Assembly (NCBI GenBank): GCA_013327885.1
Contig: JABUMY010000007.1
Location: 236,262-300,261 of the forward strand
Length of the DNA: 64,000 bases
Source: Flavisolibacter longurius
GTDB lineage: Bacteria > Bacteroidota > Bacteroidia > Chitinophagales > Chitinophagaceae
Direction: 5' to 3'
Program-made: the position numbers and the translations under genes
Notes under the pieces: generated by a model
Databases searched by the model: none
Seen by the model: only the letters and a program-made list of their open reading frames with translations
What the model was told of the DNA's origin: nothing
Part shown: in pieces, positions 15,912 to 24,896 of the stretch
Numbering within the stretch: position 1 is the stretch's first letter
Layout: each line of letters starts with the position of its first letter

Positions 15912-17849
15912 ATGCTTTACATGCAAAACCAATCCACCGAGATCAATCTCATTGATGCCTTCGAACGTATTCCGGTTCGTATTTTTCAAACCCTGCAAGA
16001 GGGCTCGCTTGCCGCCGCGCAACAGGTAGCAGACCTGATCCGCGCCAAGCAGCAAAAAGGCGAGAACTGCATCCTGGGACTTGCTACCGGTTCTACGCCT
16101 CGCACCTTGTATGCCGAACTGGTGCGCATGCACCGCGAAGAAGGACTGAGCTTTAAAAACGTCATCAGCTTCAACCTGGATGAATACTATCCCATGGAAA
16201 AGGAAGCGTGGCAGAGTTACAACAACTACATGCACCGCAACCTGTTTCAGCACATTGATATTGACCCGAACAATATTCATATTCCCAATGGCGAGCTGCC
16301 AAAGGAAGCGGTCAAAGAGCATTGCGCCGCTTATGAAAAAAAGATCGAAGAAGTAGGTGGCATCGACCTGCAAATACTTGGGATCGGCAACAACGGTCAT
16401 ATCGGTTTTAACGAGCCGGGGTCGAGCATTTATTCCCGCACAAGGCTGATCAACCTGGACAACTCTACCCGTCTTGCCAATGCCTACGAATTTGCCAACA
16501 TTTCCCAGGTACCAAGACTGGCCATCACCATGGGCATCAGCACCATTCTGAGAGCAAAGCGCATCATTCTTTTGGCATGGGGACAAGGCAAAGCACCGGT
16601 GGTGCGCAAGGCCGTGGAAGGCAATGTGACGGAAAGCGTGCCGGCAAGCCTGCTGCAAAACCACTCTGATTGTACGTTTTACCTTGATGAAGCGGCAACG
16701 GCTGAATTGACCCGTTTTAAATCGCCCTGGCTGACTGGTGAAATTGAATGGACGTCGAAGATGATCAAAAAAGCCGTGGTGAACATGGCCATGAAGCTCG
16801 GCAAACCGGTGTTGTCGCTGACCGACAACGATTACAATGAATATGGTTTGGGAGACCTGCTGATCGAACACGGCGATGCCTACGAGATCAACCTGAAAGT
16901 TTATTACATGCTCCGCGACAGCATCACGGGCTGGCCTGGCGGCAAGCCGGATGCCTACATCCCGGCGCACCCCGAACGTTCGGAGCCTTATCCCAAGCGC
17001 TGTCTTATTTTTTCGCCACACCCCGATGATGATATCATTTCCATGGGCGGCACTTTCCAGCGCCTGCACGACCAGGGACACGAAGTGCATGTGGCCTATC
17101 AAACCTCCGGTAACATTGCGGTGACCGATGAATTTGTGACCCGCTTTCTTGATTTTGCCGTTGGCTTTGAAGAGATCGCCGGCATCAACAGCGATAAATC
17201 CGAAAACATTTTCCAGGATGTAAGAGGCTACCTCGCCAGCAAAAAGCCCAACCAGGTCGACACACCTTTTATTCGTTCCATCAAAGGACTGATACGCCGC
17301 TGCGAAGCCCGTGCGACCTGTCGCTACGTGGGAATCAAGGAAGAAGGCATACATTTCCTCAACCTGCCGTTTTACGAAACCGGAACGATTGAAAAAGCAC
17401 CGATGGGTGAAGCGGATATCCAGATTACAATGGACCTGCTTCGTGAGATTAAGCCCCACCAGGTGTATGCCGCCGGCGACCTGGCCGACCCGCACGGTAC
17501 ACACAAGGTTTGCCTGGATATCATTTTCGAAGCACTGAAACGCATCAAGGCCGAAGGCGACGAGTGGATTAAAGACTGTTGGCTGTGGTTGTACAAAGGC
17601 GCCTGGCAGGAGTGGGATATCAGCGAGATCGAGATGTCTATCCCCATGAGCCCCGACCAGGTAAGGCAAAAACGCTATGGTATCTTTATTCACCAGTCGC
17701 AAAAAGACGCGGTGCCATTCCAGGGTAGCGATGCCCGTGAGTTCTGGCAGCGTGCTGAAGAACGCAACGCCGCCACCGCCAACCTGTATGCGCAGTTGGG
17801 CCTGACCCAGTATGCCGCCATGGAAGCGTTTGTTCGCTGGCATTATTAG
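15912..17849 (+). CDS. nagB: glucosamine-6-phosphate deaminase fused to a PIG-L/LmbE deacetylase domain
   Basis: A 645-aa two-domain enzyme. Residues about 25-290 form the NagB isomerase/deaminase domain (LGLATGSTPRTLYAELV, SFNLDEYYPM, GIGNNGHIGFNEPGS with the active-site His and Glu); it converts glucosamine 6-phosphate to fructose 6-phosphate and ammonia. From about residue 365 a PIG-L-type zinc deacetylase domain begins (FSPHPDDDIISMGGT, later AGDLADPHGTHK). PIG-L enzymes remove acetyl groups from GlcNAc-linked substrates, so the fusion could couple deacetylation and deamination of amino sugars. This fusion is established in Bacteroidota. The start is ATG 15912 or 15921. A strong terminator follows the stop. 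Confidence 0.95.
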   Translation: MLYMQNQSTEINLIDAFERIPVRIFQTLQEGSLAAAQQVADLIRAKQQKGENCILGLATGSTPRTLYAELVRMHREEGLSFKNVISFNLDEYYPMEKEAWQSYNNYMHRNLFQHIDIDPNNIHIPNGELPKEAVKEHCAAYEKKIEEVGGIDLQILGIGNNGHIGFNEPGSSIYSRTRLINLDNSTRLANAYEFANISQVPRLAITMGISTILRAKRIILLAWGQGKAPVVRKAVEGNVTESVPASLLQNHSDCTFYLDEAATAELTRFKSPWLTGEIEWTSKMIKKAVVNMAMKLGKPVLSLTDNDYNEYGLGDLLIEHGDAYEINLKVYYMLRDSITGWPGGKPDAYIPAHPERSEPYPKRCLIFSPHPDDDIISMGGTFQRLHDQGHEVHVAYQTSGNIAVTDEFVTRFLDFAVGFEEIAGINSDKSENIFQDVRGYLASKKPNQVDTPFIRSIKGLIRRCEARATCRYVGIKEEGIHFLNLPFYETGTIEKAPMGEADIQITMDLLREIKPHQVYAAGDLADPHGTHKVCLDIIFEALKRIKAEGDEWIKDCWLWLYKGAWQEWDISEIEMSIPMSPDQVRQKRYGIFIHQSQKDAVPFQGSDAREFWQRAEERNAATANLYAQLGLTQYAAMEAFVRWHY

Positions 17850-17970
17850 GAACTTCTGGTCTGAAAATGTTTGCTGTTTACGTGATGAGTGAATGACTTG
17901 TTTTTAATGAGCTCAGTAAACATTGATTCGCATAAAACCATTTTATAAAAGTCATAGTAAAACGGAACAA

Positions 17971-17998
17971 AACGGCGCTCTTTGGAGCGCCGTTTTTG
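17971..17998 (+). terminator. Rho-independent terminator after nagB
   Basis: Perfect 10-bp stem AACGGCGCTC / GAGCGCCGTT with loop TTTG and a T run. Confidence 0.9.
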
Positions 17999-18034
17999 AC
18001 TTCGGTGCCTTCCCGTTGCGCAGTCGCATTGGCC

Positions 18035-18042
18035 TACCTTTG
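18035..18042 (+). promoter_or_regulatory. -7 box for the nuclease gene
   Basis: TACCTTTG matches TAnnTTTG and ends 18 bases before ATG 18061. Confidence 0.6.
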
Positions 18043-18060
18043 CACCGAAACAGATATGAT

Positions 18061-18642
18061 ATGGTGGGTTCCCTGGTTACTGAAAAATTTGCGTCTCCGT
18101 TCCTGCATTTCCTAAAAGGCTTTTTTGGGAAGATTTTTCTCCTGTGTTTTTTGATCGCCTGCACCAATATTGAGCGCAGGGAAGGAGAGAGCACCCTTGG
18201 AAAAACCGATGGGAAGGTAGTGGCGATCAGCGACGGCGATACGTTTCGCTTACTTACGCCGGATAAAAAAACGGAAAGAGTAAGGTTGTATGGTGTTGAT
18301 GCCCCGGAAAATGGCCAGGATTTTAGTACACAGGCCCGGCAGGCTTTAAGTGAGTTGGTGTTTTCGCAAGAAGTAAGAATAGAAGAAAAAGATAGGGATC
18401 GGTATGGCCGCATTGTGGCCATTGTTTACAGCAACGGGGTTAATGTAAACGAAGAACTGTTGCGCCGCGGCATGGTTTGGCATTACAAAGAATTCGACAG
18501 GTCGCCGGCATGGACAGCCCTGGAGCAAAAAGCCCGTCAAACCAAAACCGGTTTGTGGCGACAGCCTTCGCCGACGCCACCCTGGCAGTTTCGCAGGGAA
18601 AAACGTCAGGTAAACGAAGCGCAAAATGCAGTTGCCGACTAA
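18061..18642 (+). CDS. thermonuclease-family (SNase) lipoprotein
   Basis: A 193-aa protein of the staphylococcal nuclease fold, a Ca-dependent nuclease cutting DNA and RNA. A hydrophobic stretch ends in the lipobox LIAC (Cys34), so the mature enzyme should be membrane-anchored outside the cytoplasm. The catalytic pattern is visible: DGDTFRLL, then RVRLYGVDAPENGQ (with Arg and Asp), and DRYGRIVAIVY with the second Arg. The promoter upstream supports ATG 18061. No partner gene is adjacent. A role in DNA scavenging or defence is possible but unproven. Confidence 0.9.
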   Translation: MVGSLVTEKFASPFLHFLKGFFGKIFLLCFLIACTNIERREGESTLGKTDGKVVAISDGDTFRLLTPDKKTERVRLYGVDAPENGQDFSTQARQALSELVFSQEVRIEEKDRDRYGRIVAIVYSNGVNVNEELLRRGMVWHYKEFDRSPAWTALEQKARQTKTGLWRQPSPTPPWQFRREKRQVNEAQNAVAD

Positions 18643-18800
18643 CACATAGTTCCCTCTTTCATTCAATTATTCTTTAGATTGAAAAGAGTCATTTGTACGG
18701 GAATGAGTTTTTGCAAAAGGCTCTTATCTGAATGAAGAGCAGAGATATTTCTTCCCATTATTTTTCCTCACGCTGAGTTTCCTCACCATCCTCGGACGCA

Positions 18801-18816
18801 TACCCTGATCAGGGTA
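18801..18816. promoter_or_regulatory. 16-bp perfect palindrome, possible operator
   Basis: TACCCTGATCAGGGTA is fully self-complementary and sits 93 bases upstream of the ATG at 18909. Its symmetry and position suggest a dimeric regulator site. No regulator is encoded next to it. Confidence 0.45.
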
Positions 18817-18908
18817 TTTGTGGGCGAATTATATCGAATAATTTTAACCATCCAACAAAATCCAACCTGGAAATTCCTTTTCGCAACGACAATTTTTAAT
18901 CTCGATGT

Positions 18909-20525
18909 ATGAAAAAGATTTCTTTTTTTCTGATTGGATGGATGGCTTTACTAAAAAGCCAGGGGCAACTGGTCAACAATGGTGGCAACATCGTGGTGCA
19001 GCCAGGTGCTGTTTTATTTTGTGGCGGCAACCTTACCAACGCTGCAGGAAATTTGAACAACAATGGCAAAGTAGTGGTGCAGGGCAGCTTTTTGAATAGT
19101 GCGCTGTACAACAGTTCCACTAACGACGATTCACTGGTCCTTTCGGGTGGTGGCAATGTTTTGTTGTCGGCCGGTAACGCAACCCTGCACTACCTGCAGA
19201 TCAACAAAGCAGCAGCTACAGACCGCGTTACCCTTGGGGCCTCTGCTACCGTAAGTTCTAAATTTGAGTTTTTGCAAGGCGAGTTTTCAACAGACTTTGC
19301 CAATAATCCCTCCTTTGTTTTTTCGGCACCGGCAGCAGCAATGTTTACGTTTGCAGCCGGTCGTGAAATTGCAGGCAAGGTGCAGCGTACCGGCTGGACC
19401 AACGGTGCTTCCCGTGTTTTTCACAGCACCCATATGCAGGTGCAAACAAACAGTGGAACAGCACCCACCGAAATGACCGTTCTGGTGCTACCGCAAACCT
19501 TTGGTGGCGATCCTTCACAGACAGAGCGGGAAGTCAAAAGAAAATTTTCGTTTTCCCATACCGGGGGATCGGGTTTTACAACCGATATCCGCTTTCCCTT
19601 CCAGGATGCAGAACTGAATACCAACACGGAAGCGAATCTTGTACCCTGGTACCTGTCGGCAGCGGAGTGGAACGCCAAATTAACGCCTGTAACCCGGGAC
19701 GTAGCAAGCAATTGGGTAGGTACAACTGGTGTTACCGCCGCACAACTAACGCAGGAATGGAAACTTGCTGATCCCTTGTACTCATTTACGGTAGCAGCCC
19801 TGCTCAGGGGAGCCTGGAACGGAACGAACCTCAATACATCGCTGCAGGCCATCCTTCCCAAAACGCAGCCGTATACCATGACGCCTTTTCAATATTCTGG
19901 CACCGAAACGGTGTCGAGCATTCCGGCCAATGTGGTGGACTGGGTGCTGGTTGAATTGCGCAAACCCGCCAGCGGAGCGCCGGCAGACGCCAGTGCCGCA
20001 ACGATCATTGGCAGGACAGCCGCTTTCCTGAAAAATGACGGAACTATAGTCGGTCTCGATGGAACATCACCAGTTCAATTCAACATCAGCAAGCAGGGGC
20101 CTTCTTTTATTACCGTAAGACATCGGAACCACCTGGGTGTAATGAGTCATTCAATTCCCTCCAATGCGGCCGGCACTTTTGCCAATGATTTTACAATGCT
20201 GAGCAATGTATACAAGAGCAACGCTGTTGCGGCGCAGCCGGTGACTTTGCTGCAAGGGAGCACCCGGTATGGTATGTGGTCGGGAGATGCGAACCGTTCG
20301 GGAAATATTGCCGCTTCCGACATTGCTACCATCCGCAGCACCATCGCCAATGGCATGACGGGTTACCAGCATTCGGACGTCAACATGAGTGGCAATCTTG
20401 CCGCTAGTGATGTAGCGCTTGTGAAAGCGATGATCTCACAGGGAGCCCAGGGCAGTGCCACCACCCGTACAGCCACTGGTGTAGGCAAGGTACAATCCCA
20501 TATACCCGATCCCATTACCGACTAA
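18909..20525 (+). CDS. secreted protein with C-terminal dockerin-like Ca-binding repeats
   Basis: A 538-aa exported protein (signal peptide MKKISFFLIGWMALLKSQG). The first part is Asn/Gly-rich with repeated short beta strands (GGNIVVQPGAVLFCGGNLTNAAGNL), typical of a surface beta-solenoid or adhesin-like fold. Near the C-terminus are two dockerin type I-like loops: GDANRSGNIAASDIATI and SDVNMSGNLAASDVALV, each with the D/N-x-N-x-S-G-N Ca-binding spacing. Dockerin-like pairs in Bacteroidota are usually extracellular. There is no T9SS sorting domain. The next gene is 27 bases downstream and does carry one, so the two are probably made together and may interact. Confidence 0.7.
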   Translation: MKKISFFLIGWMALLKSQGQLVNNGGNIVVQPGAVLFCGGNLTNAAGNLNNNGKVVVQGSFLNSALYNSSTNDDSLVLSGGGNVLLSAGNATLHYLQINKAAATDRVTLGASATVSSKFEFLQGEFSTDFANNPSFVFSAPAAAMFTFAAGREIAGKVQRTGWTNGASRVFHSTHMQVQTNSGTAPTEMTVLVLPQTFGGDPSQTEREVKRKFSFSHTGGSGFTTDIRFPFQDAELNTNTEANLVPWYLSAAEWNAKLTPVTRDVASNWVGTTGVTAAQLTQEWKLADPLYSFTVAALLRGAWNGTNLNTSLQAILPKTQPYTMTPFQYSGTETVSSIPANVVDWVLVELRKPASGAPADASAATIIGRTAAFLKNDGTIVGLDGTSPVQFNISKQGPSFITVRHRNHLGVMSHSIPSNAAGTFANDFTMLSNVYKSNAVAAQPVTLLQGSTRYGMWSGDANRSGNIAASDIATIRSTIANGMTGYQHSDVNMSGNLAASDVALVKAMISQGAQGSATTRTATGVGKVQSHIPDPITD

Positions 20526-20552
20526 TCAGCAACCCAAACCAAAGCAGCATAA

Positions 20553-21761
20553 ATGAAAAAAAAGCTACACTTCATCGTTACCTTTCTTCTTCTCCTTTTG
20601 TTAGGCCAGGAAAGCCTGCAGGCCCAGGCAGCGGCCGAATGGCGCCTTGTCAACGGCAACTACAGCGATGCCGACCCCGATGGCGGGGCCGGGCCGGCTA
20701 CCGGAACGGCAACGTTTACATTGCAGGTCCGGTCAACCAGCGGCACGCTGGAGGATATTTCCGCTATAACAGTCGGCTGGTCCTGGCAATCGGCCAATAC
20801 CATGATCCCCACAACAGCTGGTGGCACGGGCACGGCGGCGCCGGGCTGTACAACGCCTGTCAATAACCCGGGCAATGTTGTTTTGTCAAATGCATTTACA
20901 GCGGCTGGTTATACCTACACAACCGTTAACCAATGTTTCCTGAATACTCAAAGCAGCGGCGGGCAAACATTTGACCGGACGGTGATCGGCACGCTGGAAT
21001 CAAGCACTAACGGGATCGACCTGCCAACTACCTGGACGGATTTATTTACCGTTACTCTCTGGACCTTGCAAACGACAGCACCGCAGGGCGGGTATGTGCT
21101 GTTGAATTCAACCAACCTTGGAGCACCCGGCGCCTTCAGTAACTATGAACTGGCCGATATCCTGGGCAATCCCTACGAAGCCAATTCGCTTACGTTTGCA
21201 ACGCCGCTGGCGCTTTCCGGCTCTTTGCTGCCGGTGCAGTTTACCCGCTTTGCAGTTGATTGCTCGCCTGCCGGCAATACCATCGCCTGGCAAACCGCTA
21301 TGGAAAAAGACAACAGTCATTTTGAAGTGGAGAAAAGCAGCAACGGCGCCAACTGGTCGGCGGTTGGACGTATAAACGGTACTGGCAGTGGTTCGTACCA
21401 GTTAACTGACAAAGCCGGTGGTGAAGCACAATACCGTATCAAGCAGGTTGACCTGAACGGTGCTGTTTCGTACTCAGGGATTGTACGCAGCAACTGCGGC
21501 AATAGCGCCATCGTGGTTAACCTTTATCCAAAGCCGGCACAGGATAAACTAACCCTCCAGGTAAGTTCCGACAGAACTATCAACACCAGGGCCCATGTGA
21601 TCGATAACTATGGCCGCGTGGTAATGACCATCCAGCTACCGGTCAGCAAGGGAAACAATACCTTCCTGTTCAATGTTGGCCACCTGCCGCAGGGACAATA
21701 CTACCTCCGCAGCACCGATGAAAATGGCATCGTCAACCAGCGATTCACCATTACGCGGTAA
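20553..21761 (+). CDS. secreted protein with T9SS type A sorting domain
   Basis: A 402-aa exported protein. Signal peptide MKKKLHFIVTFLLLLLLGQ leads into a beta-rich region of about 200 residues of unknown fold. A C-terminal segment of about 75 residues is a type IX secretion sorting domain: NLYPKPAQDKLTLQVSS, then VIDNYGRVVMTIQLP, GHLPQGQYYLR and the end NQRFTITR. T9SS substrates are passed through the outer membrane and anchored or released. The region before it (FEVEKSSNGANWSAVGRING) resembles the domain that often precedes such signals. In an apparent operon with the gene upstream; a terminator follows. Confidence 0.85.
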   Translation: MKKKLHFIVTFLLLLLLGQESLQAQAAAEWRLVNGNYSDADPDGGAGPATGTATFTLQVRSTSGTLEDISAITVGWSWQSANTMIPTTAGGTGTAAPGCTTPVNNPGNVVLSNAFTAAGYTYTTVNQCFLNTQSSGGQTFDRTVIGTLESSTNGIDLPTTWTDLFTVTLWTLQTTAPQGGYVLLNSTNLGAPGAFSNYELADILGNPYEANSLTFATPLALSGSLLPVQFTRFAVDCSPAGNTIAWQTAMEKDNSHFEVEKSSNGANWSAVGRINGTGSGSYQLTDKAGGEAQYRIKQVDLNGAVSYSGIVRSNCGNSAIVVNLYPKPAQDKLTLQVSSDRTINTRAHVIDNYGRVVMTIQLPVSKGNNTFLFNVGHLPQGQYYLRSTDENGIVNQRFTITR

Positions 21762-22132
21762 GCGATAAACGTAATTCACAAGGCTGTCTTCGGGCAGCCT
21801 TTTTTCTTTGCATTGGTTATGTGATTGGGTACAAATAAGCGGGATGGTAGGTATCGTCAACGCAAGCCAGATTGTGTTGCGCATCTATTCAAACTATGAA
21901 TTTTTGACCACCAGAGTAATAGTCCAAACGAATGCACTACGATTAAATCCGGAAGTCCGAATCGTTTTCGTTACATCATCACAATGTGTGTATCCAAGTT
22001 TGTACGGCTGCGTTGAAATAGGTGAATTGCTTCGTCTCGTGCAACCTGTCAAGATTCTCTAATGAACCCTCAAGATTTTTTACTGGAAAGACAAAAGCAG
22101 AGAGATAAATCGATCAAATGATTGCAGAAAAA
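21762..22132. other. 371-base convergent gap
   Basis: Contains the terminator at 21781-21805 and otherwise no clear signal. A plus-strand frame at 21808-22062 (84 codons) starts immediately after the terminator, has no recognisable protein features and was not accepted as a gene. Confidence 0.5.
21781..21805 (+). terminator. Rho-independent terminator
   Basis: Stem AGGCTG / CAGCCT with loop TCTTCGGG and a T run, closing the two-gene secreted-protein operon. Confidence 0.85.
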
Positions 22133-23707
22133 TTACTCAAACAGGTCGTACTTGGTTTTTGGCCGGCGGCCTTCCTGCCACTGGAAATTTTCCAGCCGCA
22201 TTTCACCCGGCGGCTTTTGCCGGATGGGATAAACCGTTCCTTTCACCGAGCTGCGTAGCACTACCCGTTGCAGGTCGCCTTTGGTAAAATAAAGGTCGAT
22301 CACATCGCTTTCGGTTTGGTTCACACTGGTAAACGCACTGTCTTTATCCTGGATAAAATAAACCGACTGGGCGGCTCCGCGAGCCCTTACCGAATCCAGC
22401 ACGCCATCCACAAAATAACCATCCATGCGGCTGCTGCGGATCTGGTTATATGCACCCGGCTGCACTTCCGACACCATGAAGCTGCGTTCCCAGGCTTTCA
22501 CGTACTGCGGCTTTTTGTTGCGGGTAAACATGTAAATGGTATCGCCGGTGATCTGGCTTTGCCGGCTCCATACAACGGGGTTTTGAAATAACTGGAATAC
22601 AGAGTCTTTAAAGGAGTAGAACAAGCTGTCGCTAACCGATTGCACCGAATCGGAAAACACCCTAACATTCCGGTACGCTTCAAAATAACGATTGGTGCTG
22701 TCATTGGGCGAAGGTGGTTTGGCGTTTGCCGAAGTATCGATAAATAGGTCAGAAAGCCGTGCCGAAAAAAGCGTGTCCGCCGCAATGTAGATCGAATCGG
22801 ATTGCTGCCGGATGATCATCAGCGGTTTGTTGGTGGCGAGAAAGGCTTCTGATTTTTTGTTGGCAAAGATCTTATCCGCAAGGATGTTTATACCCTTAGC
22901 CGTATCAATAAGCACACCGCGACCTTCAATTTGAACAATACCGGTTTGATCGTCCGATGCAATATGATCACCAATTACCGTAAGCGATTTGTCAACAATG
23001 GTCGTGCGCTGGGTAAATTCGGCCTGGCCCGATTGCAGGTCGTAAAAACCTTCGGTGGTTTCAATCACCCGGCCGCTGCTGTCTTTAATGGTGGTAGGTG
23101 AAATAAACCGGGCGATCCTTGTTTCCGTATTGTAAAGAATCGAATCAGAAACAACGGTGTTGCTTGGATCTTTCATCACGACGTTGTCCTTAAAATAAAT
23201 ATCGTGGATGTCGGCGTAATAAATGCCCCCGCGGCTGGTAACAGTAGTGCGCTTGTTCACCACTTTGCCACCGTTGTTGTAAGTGCCAATGCGGCGGGCC
23301 ACGTCGTATTCAAGCGTTGGTGTAGTTAACGTGCCTTGTCCATCTGTGAGACGAACATTGCCATTGAGGTAAGCGTATTTACGGTCGTAATGATACCGCA
23401 TTGTATTGGAATAAACATGCGCCGTATCGCTGTCGTTTATATGAACATTACCAAAACCGGAGAAGGTTTTTCCCGTAGTATTTAAAACGGCACTATCACT
23501 GGAGAAGATGGTACTGCCTTGCTTTAAGCGAACATTTCCGGCCAGGATCTGCAGCTCGGTGCCATCGGCCAGCTTACGGTATTCAAGCTTGCGAACACCC
23601 GGTAAAATTTCTACCGAAGAAGACGTATCGCCAACAGGCACCTGTCCCCAGGCGATGAGGGTAGTGAGTAAAAAAAACAAAAAGAAGAGGGGACGCTTAC
23701 CGTTCAT
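22133..23707 (-). CDS. OstA-like (LptA/LptD N-domain) protein
   Basis: A 524-aa exported protein (signal peptide MNGKRPLFFLFFLLTTLIAWG). The mature part is built from repeated OstA/LptA beta-jellyroll strands, for example LKQGSTIFSSDSAVLNTTGKT, YAYLNGNVRLTDGQGTLTT and RGVLIDTAKGINILADKIF. LptA-like domains make a periplasmic slide for lipopolysaccharide. It lies 5 bases after the Mce gene and close to lptD, so it probably takes part in lipid transport to the outer membrane. Bacteroidota commonly have such longer OstA proteins; whether this one replaces canonical LptA is inference. Confidence 0.88.
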   Translation of the reverse strand: MNGKRPLFFLFFLLTTLIAWGQVPVGDTSSSVEILPGVRKLEYRKLADGTELQILAGNVRLKQGSTIFSSDSAVLNTTGKTFSGFGNVHINDSDTAHVYSNTMRYHYDRKYAYLNGNVRLTDGQGTLTTPTLEYDVARRIGTYNNGGKVVNKRTTVTSRGGIYYADIHDIYFKDNVVMKDPSNTVVSDSILYNTETRIARFISPTTIKDSSGRVIETTEGFYDLQSGQAEFTQRTTIVDKSLTVIGDHIASDDQTGIVQIEGRGVLIDTAKGINILADKIFANKKSEAFLATNKPLMIIRQQSDSIYIAADTLFSARLSDLFIDTSANAKPPSPNDSTNRYFEAYRNVRVFSDSVQSVSDSLFYSFKDSVFQLFQNPVVWSRQSQITGDTIYMFTRNKKPQYVKAWERSFMVSEVQPGAYNQIRSSRMDGYFVDGVLDSVRARGAAQSVYFIQDKDSAFTSVNQTESDVIDLYFTKGDLQRVVLRSSVKGTVYPIRQKPPGEMRLENFQWQEGRRPKTKYDLFE

Positions 23708-23712
23708 TGGCG

Positions 23713-24717
23713 TTACCGCGGAATGGTATCCTTCGGTGCTGGCGAAGTTATTGGTTCAGCTCCTTTCTTGCCACCAAAAACTGAAATATTAACGTAGCGT
23801 TTCGGGTGAACACGGATATCATCCAGCAAGATCTCGGCGCTCAGGGCAACCCGGTCAAGGCGATTGGAAACATTGCCCAGGCGATCGTACAACTGCCGGT
23901 CGTTCATCAGGAGACCAAGCGTACCGTTGTTGGTGTTGAATTTTGAAACGGTTGCCTGCAACTCCGCGATGGTTGATTGCAGCGCAGACACCACTCCTTC
24001 GATATTGGCATTGGCCAGCCGCGAAGTGGTTACTTCCACGTTGCGAAGGGAACTGTTAATGACATCATTGTTACGAGCCAGGTTGCCGGTAATGCTGTTC
24101 ATGTTTTGCAGCGATTGGGCAAGGGCACCATTTTGCACATCCATCAGTTGCGCCATTTCTCCCGATGTCAGCGACAGGTTGGTGATGAGTTCACGCAGGT
24201 TATTTTTTGTGTTGGGATCAAAAATGCTGTTCAGGCCACCGATCACCAGCTTCAGGGAATCAAATGTTTCATTCAGCCGGGTGATGGTTGGCGCCACCTG
24301 CGCCTTTAGGTCACTCAGCAAACTCATATCGGCGCGGGTATTGATGCTGTCGCCGGTTTGGAGGTAGGTGTTGGCGGGCCCTTTCTCAATGTTGATATAA
24401 GCCGAACCCAAAACCGATCCATCGATCAGCGCAATGGAGTTACTTGGAATGGCAATATTCTTATCAACATGTAATTCTACAATAATGCTGTTGACTTCTT
24501 TGTCTGCTGGCCTGAAGTCGCCAACGGTGCCCACATTGAGGCCGTTTATCTTGATCACATTGGAACGCTCCAAGGCTCCAATGTTGGGAAAGCGTGCATA
24601 CAGTATAAAAGGTTTGGAAAAAACGTTGTTACCCTTTAAAAAGTTGAATCCGAAAATGAGGACGGCGATCGCAGCAATGGCTAAGAGACCAACTTTTACT
24701 TCATTAGAAATCTTCAT
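23713..24717 (-). CDS. MlaD/Mce-family lipid transport protein
   Basis: A 334-aa protein with one N-terminal membrane helix (about residues 8-26, VGLLAIAAIAVLIFGFNFL) and an Mce domain (about 38-118; FPNIGALERSNVIKINGLNVGTV, then SVLGSAYINIEKG). The rest is a long alpha-helical region (ENMNSITGN, RLANANIEGVVSALQSTIAEL) as in MlaD/PqiB proteins, which form periplasmic tunnels for phospholipids. ATG 24717 begins the membrane helix region; an upstream in-frame ATG at 24807 would add a 30-residue tail without support. The gene is co-transcribed with the OstA-like gene. No Mla ATPase or permease is in the window. Confidence 0.9.
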   Translation of the reverse strand: MKISNEVKVGLLAIAAIAVLIFGFNFLKGNNVFSKPFILYARFPNIGALERSNVIKINGLNVGTVGDFRPADKEVNSIIVELHVDKNIAIPSNSIALIDGSVLGSAYINIEKGPANTYLQTGDSINTRADMSLLSDLKAQVAPTITRLNETFDSLKLVIGGLNSIFDPNTKNNLRELITNLSLTSGEMAQLMDVQNGALAQSLQNMNSITGNLARNNDVINSSLRNVEVTTSRLANANIEGVVSALQSTIAELQATVSKFNTNNGTLGLLMNDRQLYDRLGNVSNRLDRVALSAEILLDDIRVHPKRYVNISVFGGKKGAEPITSPAPKDTIPR

Positions 24718-24849
24718 GCATTCTTGGTTTTCGTCTGTAGGAACCTGCCTATTCGTGCCTAAATTAAACAATAAATCGGTCAAATAGGGCAGGGCCGAAA
24801 CAGACACTACCTGAAGTTTAAAAAATCATACCAATTGTGGAAAACAGGA

Positions 24850-24875
24850 AAGCCGGTCCTGTTACGAACCGGCTT
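24850..24875 (-). terminator. possible terminator of the amidase genes
   Basis: Stem AAGCCGGT / ACCGGCTT with a 10-base loop, 20-odd bases beyond the stop of the 24897-25916 gene. The T-rich tail is short, so support is moderate. Confidence 0.5.
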
Positions 24876-24896
24876 TACAAAATGAAAGCTTATTTT

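Noticed and set aside
15903..17843. Long open frame (646 codons) antisense to nagB
   Set aside because: It mirrors the codon bias of the real gene on the other strand, has no recognisable domain, and NagB/PIG-L motifs on the plus strand are unmistakable.
21808..22062. 84-codon frame after the T9SS gene terminator
   Set aside because: Starts inside the terminator tail and shows no protein features or neighbours; kept only as a remark in the gap entry.
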